From: an uncultured Microbacteriaceae bacterium
Lineage (GTDB): Bacteria > Actinomycetota > Actinomycetes > Actinomycetales > Microbacteriaceae
Length of the DNA: 14,450 nt
Assembly (NCBI GenBank): GCA_943914115.1
Contig: CALUAU010000045.1
Location: 1-14,450, forward strand
Direction of reading: 5' to 3'
Positions 6,156 through 14,288 of this stretch are shown piece by piece (position 1 is the stretch's first letter; each line of letters begins with the position of its first letter). Below the pieces are notes generated by a model. It was not told where the DNA came from. It saw only the letters and a program-made list of their open reading frames with translations, and made no database searches. The translations under genes and the position numbers were made by a program.

Positions 6156-7604
6156 ATGAAATACGGTGAACTGCAGATTCACATTGGTGCGCAACAGCGA
6201 GGTGCGTCCGAGGGTGGTCAGATTGAGGTGCTGAACCCGTCGAATGGTGAGGTGGTTGCAAAAGTCCCCGCTCTGACCGCTGAGGATCTACCAGCTGTGT
6301 TTGCTGCGGCTGAGTTAGGAGCAGCTCAGTGGCGAGAAACAGACGGTATTGAGCGCGGACGCATCCTGCTGCACGCCGCGCAATTGGTTCGAGAACATGC
6401 TTCTGAACTCGCAGAGATCATCACCAGTGAGCTCGGAAAGCTACCTGCAGATGCGGCCGGTGAAGTTGAAAAATCCGCACAGTTTCTCGAGTATTACGGC
6501 GGCATGGGCCGCGATGAATTCGGCGGAATCATGTTTGATGGCCGGCCAAATACGGTGACTTCCCGAGTTCGTGAACCGCTCGGGGTAGTGGCGCTTATCA
6601 CACCGTGGAATGACCCGCTGCTCACCCCCTGTCGGAAGCTGGGGCCGGCGCTGATTTCGGGCAACGCGGTGATCATCAAACCTGCCTCTGCGACACCACT
6701 TTGTGTGATGAAACTTGCTGAACTTCTTCGAGAAGCTGGGCTTCCCGATGGCGTCTTGACCGTGGTCACCGGCCGTGGGGATGCAGTGGTGAATCAGATT
6801 ATTGACCATTCGGCCATTGCCGGTGTGTCGTTTACCGGTTCCACTGAAACCGGAAAGTCGATTCAGAAACAACTCGCGGGCAAGAACATTCGCATTCAAA
6901 CAGAAATGGGTGGGAAAAACACTCTTCTGGTCATGGACGATGCTGATCTCGATCTAGCTGTATCGGCAGTCGTTGCTGGCGGTCTCGGACAAGTGGGGCA
7001 GCGGTGTACCGCGACGAGCCGAATTGTTGTGCATGAAGACATCGCCGATGAGTTGCAAGCACGTCTGGTTGAAGTAATTCAATCTCAGCGAGTCGGGCCC
7101 GCAACCGTGCAGGGAGTGACGGTGGGGCCGGTTGTTGATTCACGGGCGCGTGATTCGATCCTGGAACACCGCGATCGAGCCATTGCGCAGGGCGCGCGAG
7201 TTATCGCAGCAGCAACACTGTCTGATGACGAACACAAACATGCTTTCCTCGTCGCCCCTGCATTGTTGGAGGTTTCAACAAAGCAGGACATCTGGAATGA
7301 GGAAGTATTTGGTCCGATAGTTGGGATGACAACGGTTGCATCTTTTGAAGAGGGTGTGGCAGCGGTGAATGATACAAGCTACGGACTTGCCGCCGCGATT
7401 TTCACACGATCACTAGCAAACGCATTCGAATTTGCTCGGCGTGCAAATGCTGGACAGATTTCAATCAACCACCCCACAACCGGGTGGGATGTTCATCACC
7501 CGTTCGGCGGTTTCGGAGATTCGGGTTCGGGGTACAAAGAACAGGGCCGACAGGCACTCGAGTTCTATACGCGTTGCAAGACGATCGCGCTGAGGAGCCA
7601 TTAG
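6156..7604 (+). CDS. NAD(P)-dependent aldehyde dehydrogenase (semialdehyde dehydrogenase-like)
   Basis: This 482-residue member of the aldehyde dehydrogenase superfamily oxidises an aldehyde to a carboxylate. Key residues are visible: oxyanion N152 in T-P-W-N-D, K175 of the cofactor site (IIKPAS), F-T-G-S-T-E-T-G (226-233), general base E250 (TEMGGKN), catalytic C284 (GQRCTATSR), and E383 in N-E-E-V-F-G-P. The GQRCTATSR neighbourhood resembles 2-oxoglutarate-semialdehyde dehydrogenases, but succinate- or glutarate-semialdehyde enzymes remain possible. The ATG at 6156 is chosen because GGAGAGGGG (6140-6148) lies seven bases before it; a GTG at 6129 overlapping the previous stop would add nine residues and lacks a ribosome site. 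It likely takes the product of the upstream alcohol dehydrogenase. Confidence 0.92.
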   Translation: MKYGELQIHIGAQQRGASEGGQIEVLNPSNGEVVAKVPALTAEDLPAVFAAAELGAAQWRETDGIERGRILLHAAQLVREHASELAEIITSELGKLPADAAGEVEKSAQFLEYYGGMGRDEFGGIMFDGRPNTVTSRVREPLGVVALITPWNDPLLTPCRKLGPALISGNAVIIKPASATPLCVMKLAELLREAGLPDGVLTVVTGRGDAVVNQIIDHSAIAGVSFTGSTETGKSIQKQLAGKNIRIQTEMGGKNTLLVMDDADLDLAVSAVVAGGLGQVGQRCTATSRIVVHEDIADELQARLVEVIQSQRVGPATVQGVTVGPVVDSRARDSILEHRDRAIAQGARVIAAATLSDDEHKHAFLVAPALLEVSTKQDIWNEEVFGPIVGMTTVASFEEGVAAVNDTSYGLAAAIFTRSLANAFEFARRANAGQISINHPTTGWDVHHPFGGFGDSGSGYKEQGRQALEFYTRCKTIALRSH

Positions 7605-7618
7605 GTGAGGTGTATGCA

Positions 7619-8371
7619 ATGAGTGTTGTCGATCTGCTGTCACTATCCGGCAAGCGAGTGCTTGTGACCGGCGGTAGCCGTGGTCTTGGGCTTGGAATGG
7701 CTCGTGGTATGCGTGAAGCGGGTGCAACGGTGGCTATCATGTCACGGACTGCAGAGCAAGTGCACGCAGCTGCGTCCGAGATTTCGGCGCTTCCGTTCGT
7801 GGCTGATGCCAACGGTGACCCGGCACAGATCCTTACAGAAGCTGAGGAGTTGCTCGGCGGTGGCATTGATTGTGTCGTTCACGCAGCCGGTATTCAGCAC
7901 CGGGCCGCAGCAGAAGAGTTTCCGGCAGAAGAATGGGATAACGTTCTTCGTACGAACCTGACTGCCCCCTTCCGTCTCAGTCAAGAACTTGGGCGCAGGC
8001 AACTACAGGCGGGTTGTTCAGGGAGCCATATTTTTATCGGTTCGCTTACAAGCACACTATCGATTCGCGGAATTACCGCGTACACGGCGTCAAAATCGGC
8101 TATCTATGGAGTGATCCGAAGCCTGAGCACCGAATGGGCTGGCCGCGGGATTCGGGTGAATGGGATTGCCCCAGGATATTTCCGTACGAATCTAACCGAG
8201 TCGGTATTCTCTGATCCGGAGACGTATGCCAATATGCTTCGCCGTATCCCGATGGAGCGGTTCGGTGATCCAAAAGAACTCGCCGGCTCAGCGGTATTCC
8301 TCGCATCGGATGCTGCTTCCTACATTACTGGGCAATTGATCACAGTCGACGGCGGCTGGACAGCCGCCTGA
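7619..8371 (+). CDS. SDR-family oxidoreductase, KduD / gluconate 5-dehydrogenase-like
   Basis: This 250-residue short-chain dehydrogenase has the motif T17-G-G-S-R-G22-L-G24, H-A-A-G at 88-91, and catalytic N113, S142, Y155 and K159. Strand 2 ends in S42-R43 rather than an acidic residue, which leans toward NADP(H). The stretches GIQHRAAAEEFPAEEWD, NLTAPFRLSQ, WAGRGIRVNGIAPGYFRTN and the C-terminal TGQLITVDGGW are characteristic of the 2-deoxy-D-gluconate 3-dehydrogenase / gluconate 5-dehydrogenase group, so a sugar-acid or polyol-like substrate is plausible. The ATG at 7619 follows GGTGAGG (7604-7610) by eight bases; the frame stays open upstream into the aldehyde dehydrogenase gene, but no ribosome site supports an earlier start. 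Only 14 bases separate it from the preceding gene. A GC-rich hairpin covers its last codons. Confidence 0.9.
   Translation: MSVVDLLSLSGKRVLVTGGSRGLGLGMARGMREAGATVAIMSRTAEQVHAAASEISALPFVADANGDPAQILTEAEELLGGGIDCVVHAAGIQHRAAAEEFPAEEWDNVLRTNLTAPFRLSQELGRRQLQAGCSGSHIFIGSLTSTLSIRGITAYTASKSAIYGVIRSLSTEWAGRGIRVNGIAPGYFRTNLTESVFSDPETYANMLRRIPMERFGDPKELAGSAVFLASDAASYITGQLITVDGGWTAA
8351..8368 (+). other. GC-rich hairpin at the enzyme/transport boundary
   Basis: GGCGGCT (8351-8357), loop GGAC, AGCCGCC (8362-8368) makes a perfect 7-bp stem one base before the SDR stop codon TGA. No T-run follows, so it is not a standard intrinsic terminator. Its position between the enzyme genes and the transporter genes suggests partial termination or an mRNA-stability element that sets different expression levels. 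It may also be a by-product of the G-G-W-T-A-A codons. Confidence 0.4.
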
Positions 8372-8410
8372 CCCCTACCAAATTGGCAACCAAGAATCAC
8401 GGAGTTGGCC

Positions 8411-9679
8411 ATGTCTATTTTTCAACAACAGCTTTCACGTCGGGGCTTGTTGCGTGTCGGCGGAGGGCTGGCAGCGGCAGCAGCGGTCGGAACAAGCCTG
8501 GTTGGGTGTTCGTCTCCCGGAACCACGGATGACGTGCTGCGTATTGGCTGCATGCTTCCGATTACTGGCCCGAATGCTCTGCTCGGGCAGTCATCTTGGC
8601 GAGGCGTTGAACTCGCCGCACAGATGCGTAATGAAGCGGGTGGTATCGCCGGCAAGAAACTAGAAATTGTATTTGCCGATGTTCCCGATGTGCGTATGGC
8701 AGCTTCTGAGTCACGCCGACTGGTATTCAGCAAGAACATCAAGATCTCGCTGGGCACTTATGGATCATCACTAAGCCTGGCTGCTTCGGAGGTGTTTGCA
8801 CGCACTGGCTATGCCTATGTCGAGCTGGGTGGTGTTTCGCCTGCGATTGTTAGCCGTGGGTATGAGCGGGTTTTCCGAATCAATCCAGATTCGAACAAGA
8901 TGGCGATCAAAGCCTTGGAAATCATGAAGGACTTCGTGGCTCCCCAACTTGGTAAGTCACCGAGCGAGCTCAAAGTCATGGTGGTTCATGAAGACTCGAA
9001 CTACGGGCAGTCGCTCGCGACAGCCGCTAAGAAGGCGGCCGAGCCACTTGGTATGAAGATCTTTGCCACCGAGGCTTATTCGGCCAAACAAACAGACGTG
9101 TCATCAACTGTGGCGCGTATTAAGGCCGCAAAGCCCGATGCTGTCTTTGCCATCTCCTATGCTGCTGATGCCGTATTGCTCGGCCGGTCAATGCGGGACG
9201 CCGGAGTGAAAGTTCCTGCCTGGGTAGGTGGCGGTGGCGGCTACTCGATGCAGGAGTTTTCGAACGCTCTCGGAAGTGCAGCAGACGGTGTGCTTGACGC
9301 AGACTTCCCGCAGCCCCGGATGAACACCGAGCAGGCACCAGGACTGCCAGAGTTCTTGGAACGATACCGCGAGAAGTATGGTGTCGATCCCGACTCAGGG
9401 TATCCGCAGGTTAACTTCACAGGCGCCAGCCTGGTATTCGACGTGCTCGAATCGATCGGCGGTATCGATGACCCTGACGCATTCGCCCAGGCAATGCGTC
9501 AAGCTGACTTCGCTGCGGGGCAGTCAGTGTGCGGTTGGGGTCTCCAAATCGGTGACGACGGGCAGAACACTCGTTCAGACCACAACGTTATGCAGTGGCG
9601 CGACGGAAAACTCGAAACTGTCTATCCGGCAAAGTACGCGGTTCGTGACGCTGAACTGATCACACCCTTTAGTCGGTAG
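8411..9679 (+). CDS. ABC transporter substrate-binding lipoprotein (Leu/Ile/Val-binding, Peripla_BP_5/6 type), Tat signal
   Basis: This 422-residue extracellular solute-binding lipoprotein delivers a small molecule to the downstream permease. The N-terminus has a twin-arginine motif S9-R-R-G-L-L14, a hydrophobic alanine/glycine stretch, and a lipobox L30-V-G-C33, so it is probably exported folded by Tat and anchored through C33. The mature part starts with the type I binding-fold pattern LRIGCMLPITGPNALLGQ and continues with NEAGGIAGKKLEIVFAD, the standard start of LivJ-like proteins. The ATG at 8411 follows GGAG (8401-8404) by six bases; an upstream in-frame TTG at 8405 touches that site and is unlikely. 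It begins 39 bases after the SDR gene and 12 bases before livH. LivJ-like proteins bind amino acids, amides, aromatic acids or other carboxylates, so the ligand is not fixed by family. Confidence 0.93.
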   Translation: MSIFQQQLSRRGLLRVGGGLAAAAAVGTSLVGCSSPGTTDDVLRIGCMLPITGPNALLGQSSWRGVELAAQMRNEAGGIAGKKLEIVFADVPDVRMAASESRRLVFSKNIKISLGTYGSSLSLAASEVFARTGYAYVELGGVSPAIVSRGYERVFRINPDSNKMAIKALEIMKDFVAPQLGKSPSELKVMVVHEDSNYGQSLATAAKKAAEPLGMKIFATEAYSAKQTDVSSTVARIKAAKPDAVFAISYAADAVLLGRSMRDAGVKVPAWVGGGGGYSMQEFSNALGSAADGVLDADFPQPRMNTEQAPGLPEFLERYREKYGVDPDSGYPQVNFTGASLVFDVLESIGGIDDPDAFAQAMRQADFAAGQSVCGWGLQIGDDGQNTRSDHNVMQWRDGKLETVYPAKYAVRDAELITPFSR

Positions 9680-9691
9680 GAGCGGATACTC

Positions 9692-10579
9692 ATGGAAGCA
9701 ATAATTCAGGCAGTTATGAGCGGCCTGTTGCTCGGTGGCGTTTATGCGCTTATCGCAACTGGTCTCAACATCATTTTCGGTGTGGTGAAGATCACGAACT
9801 TTGCCCATGGTGAACTGGTCATGATCGCTATGTACATGACCTGGTTCCTGTGGACATCGTGGTCAGTGAATCCCTATGTGTCGCTCTTCATCGTCACGCC
9901 ACTCATGTTCTTGTCGGGTGTTGTGCTGCAGAAGGTCATCCTGGAACCGATGCAGGACTCCTCGGCGAATATGAAGATCTTTGTAACTCTGGGACTCTCG
10001 GTTTTCCTACAGAACCTGATGCTCTTCCTTTACGGCGGACAGTTCCGAACCGTCACCGTTGGGTGGGCTGACCAGACGATCACAATCGGCGGTATCACAG
10101 CAACCTACGGTCGACTGCTCGCGTTTGCTGTAGCCGTGTTGCTGGTGATCGGAATCTTCTACATCATGAACCGCACCATGGTCGGACGAGTGCTTGCCGC
10201 GGTTTCGGAAGATCGCGATACCGCGCGAATGATCGGTATCCCGGTGCGTAGGTTCTACCTGCTCGCAATGGGGCTCGGCGCGGCTATGACCGGCATCGCT
10301 GGTGTGCTCATCATCCCGTTCCAGGCTGCATACCCAATGGTTGGTGCCCACTACACGCTGATGGCGTTCGTGGTGGTAGTCATCGGCGGTCTCGGCAACA
10401 TGACTGGCGCACTGCTCGGTGGTCTCACCCTGGGCATCATCGAGACCCTGACAGGTACGTTCATCGACCCCGCGCTGCAGCAGGTTGCGGTGTTCGTGGT
10501 CTTCATCATCGTGCTCATCGTGCGGCCCGCCGGCATTTTTGGTGGCTCGGCCCGTAACGCAGAAGTGGGGCTGAAGTAA
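9692..10579 (+). CDS. livH: Branched-chain amino acid-type ABC transporter permease (LivH)
   Basis: This 295-residue inner-membrane permease has about eight hydrophobic helices. The family signature GLNIIFGVVKITNFAHGE stands at residues 24-41. A cytoplasmic coupling-loop sequence around AAVSEDRDTARMIGIP lies in the middle, and the C-terminal IIVLIVRPAGIFG is standard for LivH. TAGGAG (9677-9682), which includes the stop codon of the binding protein gene, lies nine bases before the ATG at 9692. The next permease gene starts at the base after its stop. It pairs with LivM to form the membrane channel for the substrate delivered by the upstream lipoprotein. LivH-type permeases also serve urea, amides and aromatic acids, so the gene symbol describes the family and not proven leucine transport. 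Confidence 0.93.
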   Translation: MEAIIQAVMSGLLLGGVYALIATGLNIIFGVVKITNFAHGELVMIAMYMTWFLWTSWSVNPYVSLFIVTPLMFLSGVVLQKVILEPMQDSSANMKIFVTLGLSVFLQNLMLFLYGGQFRTVTVGWADQTITIGGITATYGRLLAFAVAVLLVIGIFYIMNRTMVGRVLAAVSEDRDTARMIGIPVRRFYLLAMGLGAAMTGIAGVLIIPFQAAYPMVGAHYTLMAFVVVVIGGLGNMTGALLGGLTLGIIETLTGTFIDPALQQVAVFVVFIIVLIVRPAGIFGGSARNAEVGLK

Positions 10580-11587
10580 ATGTCGAAACGAAGCATTCTT
10601 GGGCTTGGTATAGCCGCTCTAGTGGCGCTCGTCTTGCCGCTTGTCGTCAAGGACCAGTACGTCCAGCACGTTGCAATTGTCACCTTTATCTACATCGGTA
10701 TCACGGTTGCTTGGAACCTCATGGCGATTGGCGGGACGCTATCGTTGGGTCACGCCGCATTCTTCGGTGTTGGCGCCTACACGACGGCCATCCTGTTCAT
10801 CAAGTTTGGGGTCAACCCATGGGTCGGCATTCTGTTGTCGATGGTGACATCCGCGCTTACTGCGCTGCTGTTGGTGGTGCCGCTGCTGCGACTTCGGGGG
10901 CCGTTCTTCACACTCTCGTCACTCGCATTCGTTGAGGTACTGCGATTGCTCGCGATTTGGGCGGTTCCAGTGACTAATGGTTCGTCGGGGCTCACAACGC
11001 CGTCGGATCAGGGCTTTGCCTACATCTCGTTTGAGAACCGGGAACCCTACTACTACATCGTGCTGGCGTTCGTGATCATCGTGGTGGCCTTCTCGGTTTG
11101 GCTCTACGGCTCGAAGGTTGGCTACCATCTGCGTGCCCTCAAGACGGATGAGCAGGCGCTTCGAGCACTCGGTGTCCGTACGAATGGGCTCAAGATCTCG
11201 ATCATGGTGATCTCAGCGGCCATCACCGGCGCGTTTGGTGCGTTCTCAGCCATCTACTACTTCGTGATCGAACCCGAGACGCAGTTTTCGATGATGCTCT
11301 ACTCGGTGCAGCCAGCGCTTAATGGCATCATCGGCGGTATGGGCACTGTTGTGGGTCCGATCATCGGCGCCGTGCTCATGACCCCCCTTGGCGAATGGCT
11401 GCACACGGCCTTCTCGGGAGCCCAGGGCGTGAACTTCATGATTTACGGTCTGGTGCTCATCGTGATTGTTCGTCTGCTACCGGGCGGTCTTGTCGATGGC
11501 TGGAACCGGCTGTTCTCGAGAAAGCAAACAAACAAAATCAGCTCCGATGCGGCAGAGACTTCCGCTGCGAAAGGCGGTGAAGAGTAG
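10580..11587 (+). CDS. livM: Branched-chain amino acid-type ABC transporter permease (LivM)
   Basis: This 335-residue second permease has the LivM signature A-W-N-L-M (44-48), then GGTLSLGHAAFFGVGAY at residues 51-67. The ATPase-contacting loop reads ALKTDEQALRALGV, and QPALNGIIGGMGTVVGPIIGA near the C-terminal end is typical of the family. The last roughly 20 residues are polar and charged, a cytoplasmic tail not needed for the fold. The ATG directly abuts the livH stop, with no strong ribosome site, which suggests translational coupling. Its stop overlaps the livG start by one base. Together these signs put it firmly in the transport operon. Confidence 0.93.
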   Translation: MSKRSILGLGIAALVALVLPLVVKDQYVQHVAIVTFIYIGITVAWNLMAIGGTLSLGHAAFFGVGAYTTAILFIKFGVNPWVGILLSMVTSALTALLLVVPLLRLRGPFFTLSSLAFVEVLRLLAIWAVPVTNGSSGLTTPSDQGFAYISFENREPYYYIVLAFVIIVVAFSVWLYGSKVGYHLRALKTDEQALRALGVRTNGLKISIMVISAAITGAFGAFSAIYYFVIEPETQFSMMLYSVQPALNGIIGGMGTVVGPIIGAVLMTPLGEWLHTAFSGAQGVNFMIYGLVLIVIVRLLPGGLVDGWNRLFSRKQTNKISSDAAETSAAKGGEE

Positions 11588-12363
11588 TGACTAACGAAAA
11601 TCTGCTCGAGGTTCGGGACGTATCGAAGCGTTTCGGTGGTGTACAGGCAGTCGGTGGTGTTTCACTCGACGTGAAACCCAACGAGATTGTCGGAATTATC
11701 GGCCCCAACGGAGCTGGTAAAACCACCTTCTTTAATCTCCTGTCGGGACTATTCATTTCGGATACCGGCAGCATCACTTTCGACGGACGCGACATCACGA
11801 AGGCTGATCTCGCTACCCGCGCGCGAATGGGGATCGGCCGTACATTCCAGGTTGTGCGCCCGTTTGCTGGTATGACGGTTGCCGAGAACGTCATGGTGCC
11901 GCTGCTGGTGAATAACTCGAACGTTCGGGAATGCAAAACCCGAGCTCTAGAGCTGCTCGAAGAACTCGGTATTCCAGAGCTCGCCAACGTGCCCACCGAG
12001 TCGCTCACGCTCGCGCAACGCAAGCGCACCGAGGTAGCTCGTGCGCTTGCCACCGACCCGAAGCTGCTGCTGCTCGACGAGGTGCTGGCCGGCCTCAATA
12101 GCCGCGAGGTCGTCGAGGTATTGCCATTCGTTAACCGGGTGCGTGAGCGTGGCGTGGCAATCTTGATGATTGAACACATCGTGGCGGCTGTGACCGAAGT
12201 GTCCGACCGGATGATCGTGCTCGATCACGGACAACTACTGACGAGCGGTCTTCCGCATGACGTCATCAGCGACCCCAAGGTTATTGAGGCCTACCTCGGC
12301 ACAAAACACAGCGCTGATACGACAGCTATCAAGATCATGAACGAGGCGAAGGGGGAGCAGTAA
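11587..12363 (+). CDS. livG: Branched-chain amino acid-type ABC transporter ATPase (LivG)
   Basis: This 258-residue cytoplasmic ATPase is one of two that drive the importer. Walker A is G39-P-N-G-A-G-K-T-T47, the Q-loop glutamine is Q88 in GRTFQVVRPF, Walker B ends L-L-L-L-D164-E165, and the switch histidine is H197. The signature loop reads S-L-T-L-A-Q (139-144) instead of the common LSGGQ/LSYGQ, followed by the usual R-x-R...E-V-A-R-A-L-A. The LivG-specific insert with G-R-T-F-Q and F-A-G-M-T-V-x-E-N-V is present. The start is GTG at 11587, overlapping the last base of the livM stop. The livF start follows its stop by two bases. Confidence 0.92.
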   Translation: MTNENLLEVRDVSKRFGGVQAVGGVSLDVKPNEIVGIIGPNGAGKTTFFNLLSGLFISDTGSITFDGRDITKADLATRARMGIGRTFQVVRPFAGMTVAENVMVPLLVNNSNVRECKTRALELLEELGIPELANVPTESLTLAQRKRTEVARALATDPKLLLLDEVLAGLNSREVVEVLPFVNRVRERGVAILMIEHIVAAVTEVSDRMIVLDHGQLLTSGLPHDVISDPKVIEAYLGTKHSADTTAIKIMNEAKGEQ

Positions 12364-12365
12364 CC

Positions 12366-13070
12366 ATGCTGGAGATCAAAAATGTATCCGCTTACTATGG
12401 TGACGCACAGGCTCTCGAGGATGTATCACTGACGCTCCCTGACAGCGGCATTACTGCACTACTCGGTCCGAACGCGGCTGGGAAGACGACTACGCTGCGC
12501 GTGATTAGCGGCATTCTCAAAGCTGCTAGCGGCTCGATCACATTCGATGGCGAAGATATCACTCACCTTCATCCGTCCGAGCGCGTGGAACGTGGAATTG
12601 TTCAGGTCCCGGAGGGACGTAAACTCTTTGGCTCGCTTTCGGTAGAAGACAACCTGTTGCTTGGTGGATATGTCAGTCGAAAAGACCGAAAGACCAAGGA
12701 ACGCCTGGACGGCATCTATGAGCACTTCCCGCGCCTGAAAGAGCGGCGGAAACAAGAAGCTGGACTGCTTTCGGGTGGTGAACAGCAGATGGTTGCAGTT
12801 GGGCGTGGGCTTATGGCTGCACCGAAAGTGCTGATGATCGACGAGATGTCACTTGGCTTGGCTCCAGTGGTGGTCGAGCAGATGTTCCAGCTCGTCCGTG
12901 ACATTGCGACCGAAAATATGTCAGTTCTCATCGTTGAGCAGCACGTACAAAATGCGCTCGAGATTTCTGACCACGGCACCATCATTGAGGGCGGGATCAC
13001 GCGAATGTCGGGAACTGCCTCGGAACTGTTGTCGAGTGATCTGGTCAGGGAATCGTATTTCGGCGGCTAG
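12366..13070 (+). CDS. livF: Branched-chain amino acid-type ABC transporter ATPase (LivF)
   Basis: This 234-residue second ATPase of the importer has the compact LivF form. Walker A is G34-P-N-A-A-G-K-T-T42, the Q-loop is at Q80 in the family motif I-V-Q-V-P-E-G-R, the signature is L135-S-G-G-E-Q140, Walker B is V-L-M-I-D159-E160 followed by S-L-G-L-A-P (typical of LivF), and the switch histidine is H193 in V-E-Q-H. GGGGGAG at 12351-12357, inside the end of livG, lies eight bases before the ATG. It should pair with LivG beneath LivH and LivM. The LhgO-type gene begins 36 bases after its stop. Confidence 0.93.
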   Translation: MLEIKNVSAYYGDAQALEDVSLTLPDSGITALLGPNAAGKTTTLRVISGILKAASGSITFDGEDITHLHPSERVERGIVQVPEGRKLFGSLSVEDNLLLGGYVSRKDRKTKERLDGIYEHFPRLKERRKQEAGLLSGGEQQMVAVGRGLMAAPKVLMIDEMSLGLAPVVVEQMFQLVRDIATENMSVLIVEQHVQNALEISDHGTIIEGGITRMSGTASELLSSDLVRESYFGG

Positions 13071-13106
13071 GGTGCTGGTGTCTCCGGAAGTGAGGTTGAA
13101 AGCGGT

Positions 13107-14288
13107 ATGAAGAACTCATCTGTGGCGGTGGTGGGCGCCGGCATTATTGGCGCAGCTACCGCAGCATTACTCACTGAACGCGGGCACTCGGTAACGGTTT
13201 TTGAAAAAGAGCAAAGTGCGGCAGCACATCAAACCGGGCACAATAGCGGCGTCGTGCATGCTGGGCTGTATTACGAGCCAGGAAGTTTGAAAGCGCGGCT
13301 CACGCGGCGGGGCGTCGAACTTCTGCACGAATACTGTGAGAGACGTGGTGTGGCGTATCAGGCCTGCGGCAAGCTGGTTGTTGCACATCGTGCCGACCAA
13401 CTTGAGCGGCTGAATCACATCGCAGAACGTGCTCAAGCAAATGGCGTGCCGGGAATTGAAGTTGTCGATGCCGAGCGCATCCGTGAGGTCGAACCCAATA
13501 GTGTGGGAATTGCGGCGGTGCACTCACCAAGCACAGCGATAGTCGACTATCCGGGCGTCACACGAAGTCTGCTCGATGACGTCGTCCTCGGGGGTGGCGA
13601 GCTTCGTTTCGGAGACAGGGTCACTCGTGTGACAAAGCGCGGCCGCCAGCACGTTGTTGAATCCGAGCGAGGCGGCGGTGCGTTTGACTACGTCATCGTT
13701 TGTGGCGGACTGCAATCCGATCGCATCGCCAAAAAATCCGGTGCCGACCCCTATCCCGCAATTGTTCCGTTCTACGGTGACTATTTCGAGTTGGCTGCCG
13801 ACAAGACACACCTTGTCAACGGGCTGCTGTATCCCGTTCCTGATCCTGCCTATCCGTTCCTTGGCGTGCATCTCACAAGGATGATTGATGGGCGAGTGAC
13901 CGTCGGGCCGAACGCCTTTCTCTCGTTTGCACGCGAGGGATACACCCGATGGAGTCTCAATATTGGCGATCTGTGGCAGACCTCGACGTCGGCGGCGTTC
14001 TGGCGGTTCGCCAGCCAGAACATGCGTGCCGCTCGGGAGCAGATTGCCACCGCGAGCAAATGGTCGTTTGTTGAAGGTGCGCAGGAGTTCGTGCCGGAAA
14101 TCGAAGCGTCCGACATGAAGTGGGGCGGCCGCGGGATTCGTGCGCAGGCGATGAATCGAGATGGTTCGCTGCTCGATGATTTTGCGATCGAGCGAATCGA
14201 TAATGCGGTATTTGTGCGAAATGCGCCGTCCCCCGCGGCGACGTCGTCGCTCGCGATTGCCGAGCACATTGTCGACCAGCTGTTTTAG
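13107..14288 (+). CDS. lhgO: L-2-hydroxyglutarate oxidase/dehydrogenase-type FAD enzyme (LhgO family)
   Basis: This 393-residue FAD-dependent oxidoreductase belongs to the DAO-like family that oxidises L-2-hydroxyglutarate to 2-oxoglutarate, passing electrons to oxygen or the quinone pool. The dinucleotide motif is G10-A-G12-I-I-G15 with E33 closing the fold. LhgO-specific blocks are clear: QTGHNSGVVHAGLYYEPGSL (42-61), G-L-L-Y-P-V-P-D-P followed by F-L-G-V-H-L-T-R-M-I, and near the C-terminus G-I-R-A-Q-A-M...D-G-S-L-L-D-D-F and N-A-P-S-P-A-A-T-S-S-L. Length matches the family. The ATG at 13107 follows GAGG (13092-13095) at a long spacing of 11 bases. As last gene of the operon it probably works on an intermediate or product of the pathway. 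Family membership is strong, but a related 2-hydroxyacid could be the real substrate here. Confidence 0.88.
   Translation: MKNSSVAVVGAGIIGAATAALLTERGHSVTVFEKEQSAAAHQTGHNSGVVHAGLYYEPGSLKARLTRRGVELLHEYCERRGVAYQACGKLVVAHRADQLERLNHIAERAQANGVPGIEVVDAERIREVEPNSVGIAAVHSPSTAIVDYPGVTRSLLDDVVLGGGELRFGDRVTRVTKRGRQHVVESERGGGAFDYVIVCGGLQSDRIAKKSGADPYPAIVPFYGDYFELAADKTHLVNGLLYPVPDPAYPFLGVHLTRMIDGRVTVGPNAFLSFAREGYTRWSLNIGDLWQTSTSAAFWRFASQNMRAAREQIATASKWSFVEGAQEFVPEIEASDMKWGGRGIRAQAMNRDGSLLDDFAIERIDNAVFVRNAPSPAATSSLAIAEHIVDQLF

Noticed and set aside
7484..7618. Longer N-terminus for the KduD-like SDR starting inside the aldehyde dehydrogenase gene
   Set aside because: The extra 45 residues overlap the preceding gene in another frame and do not fit the SDR fold; the ATG at 7619 has GGTGAGG at the right distance.
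8411..13070. True leucine/isoleucine/valine importer
   Set aside because: The family names fit, but Liv-type systems carry many substrates and every neighbour is a catabolic oxidoreductase, so leucine-type specificity is not assumed.
13524..14267. Minus-strand frame of 247 codons opposite lhgO
   Set aside because: It is antisense to strong LhgO motifs and is Arg/Gly/Pro-rich without any recognisable feature.
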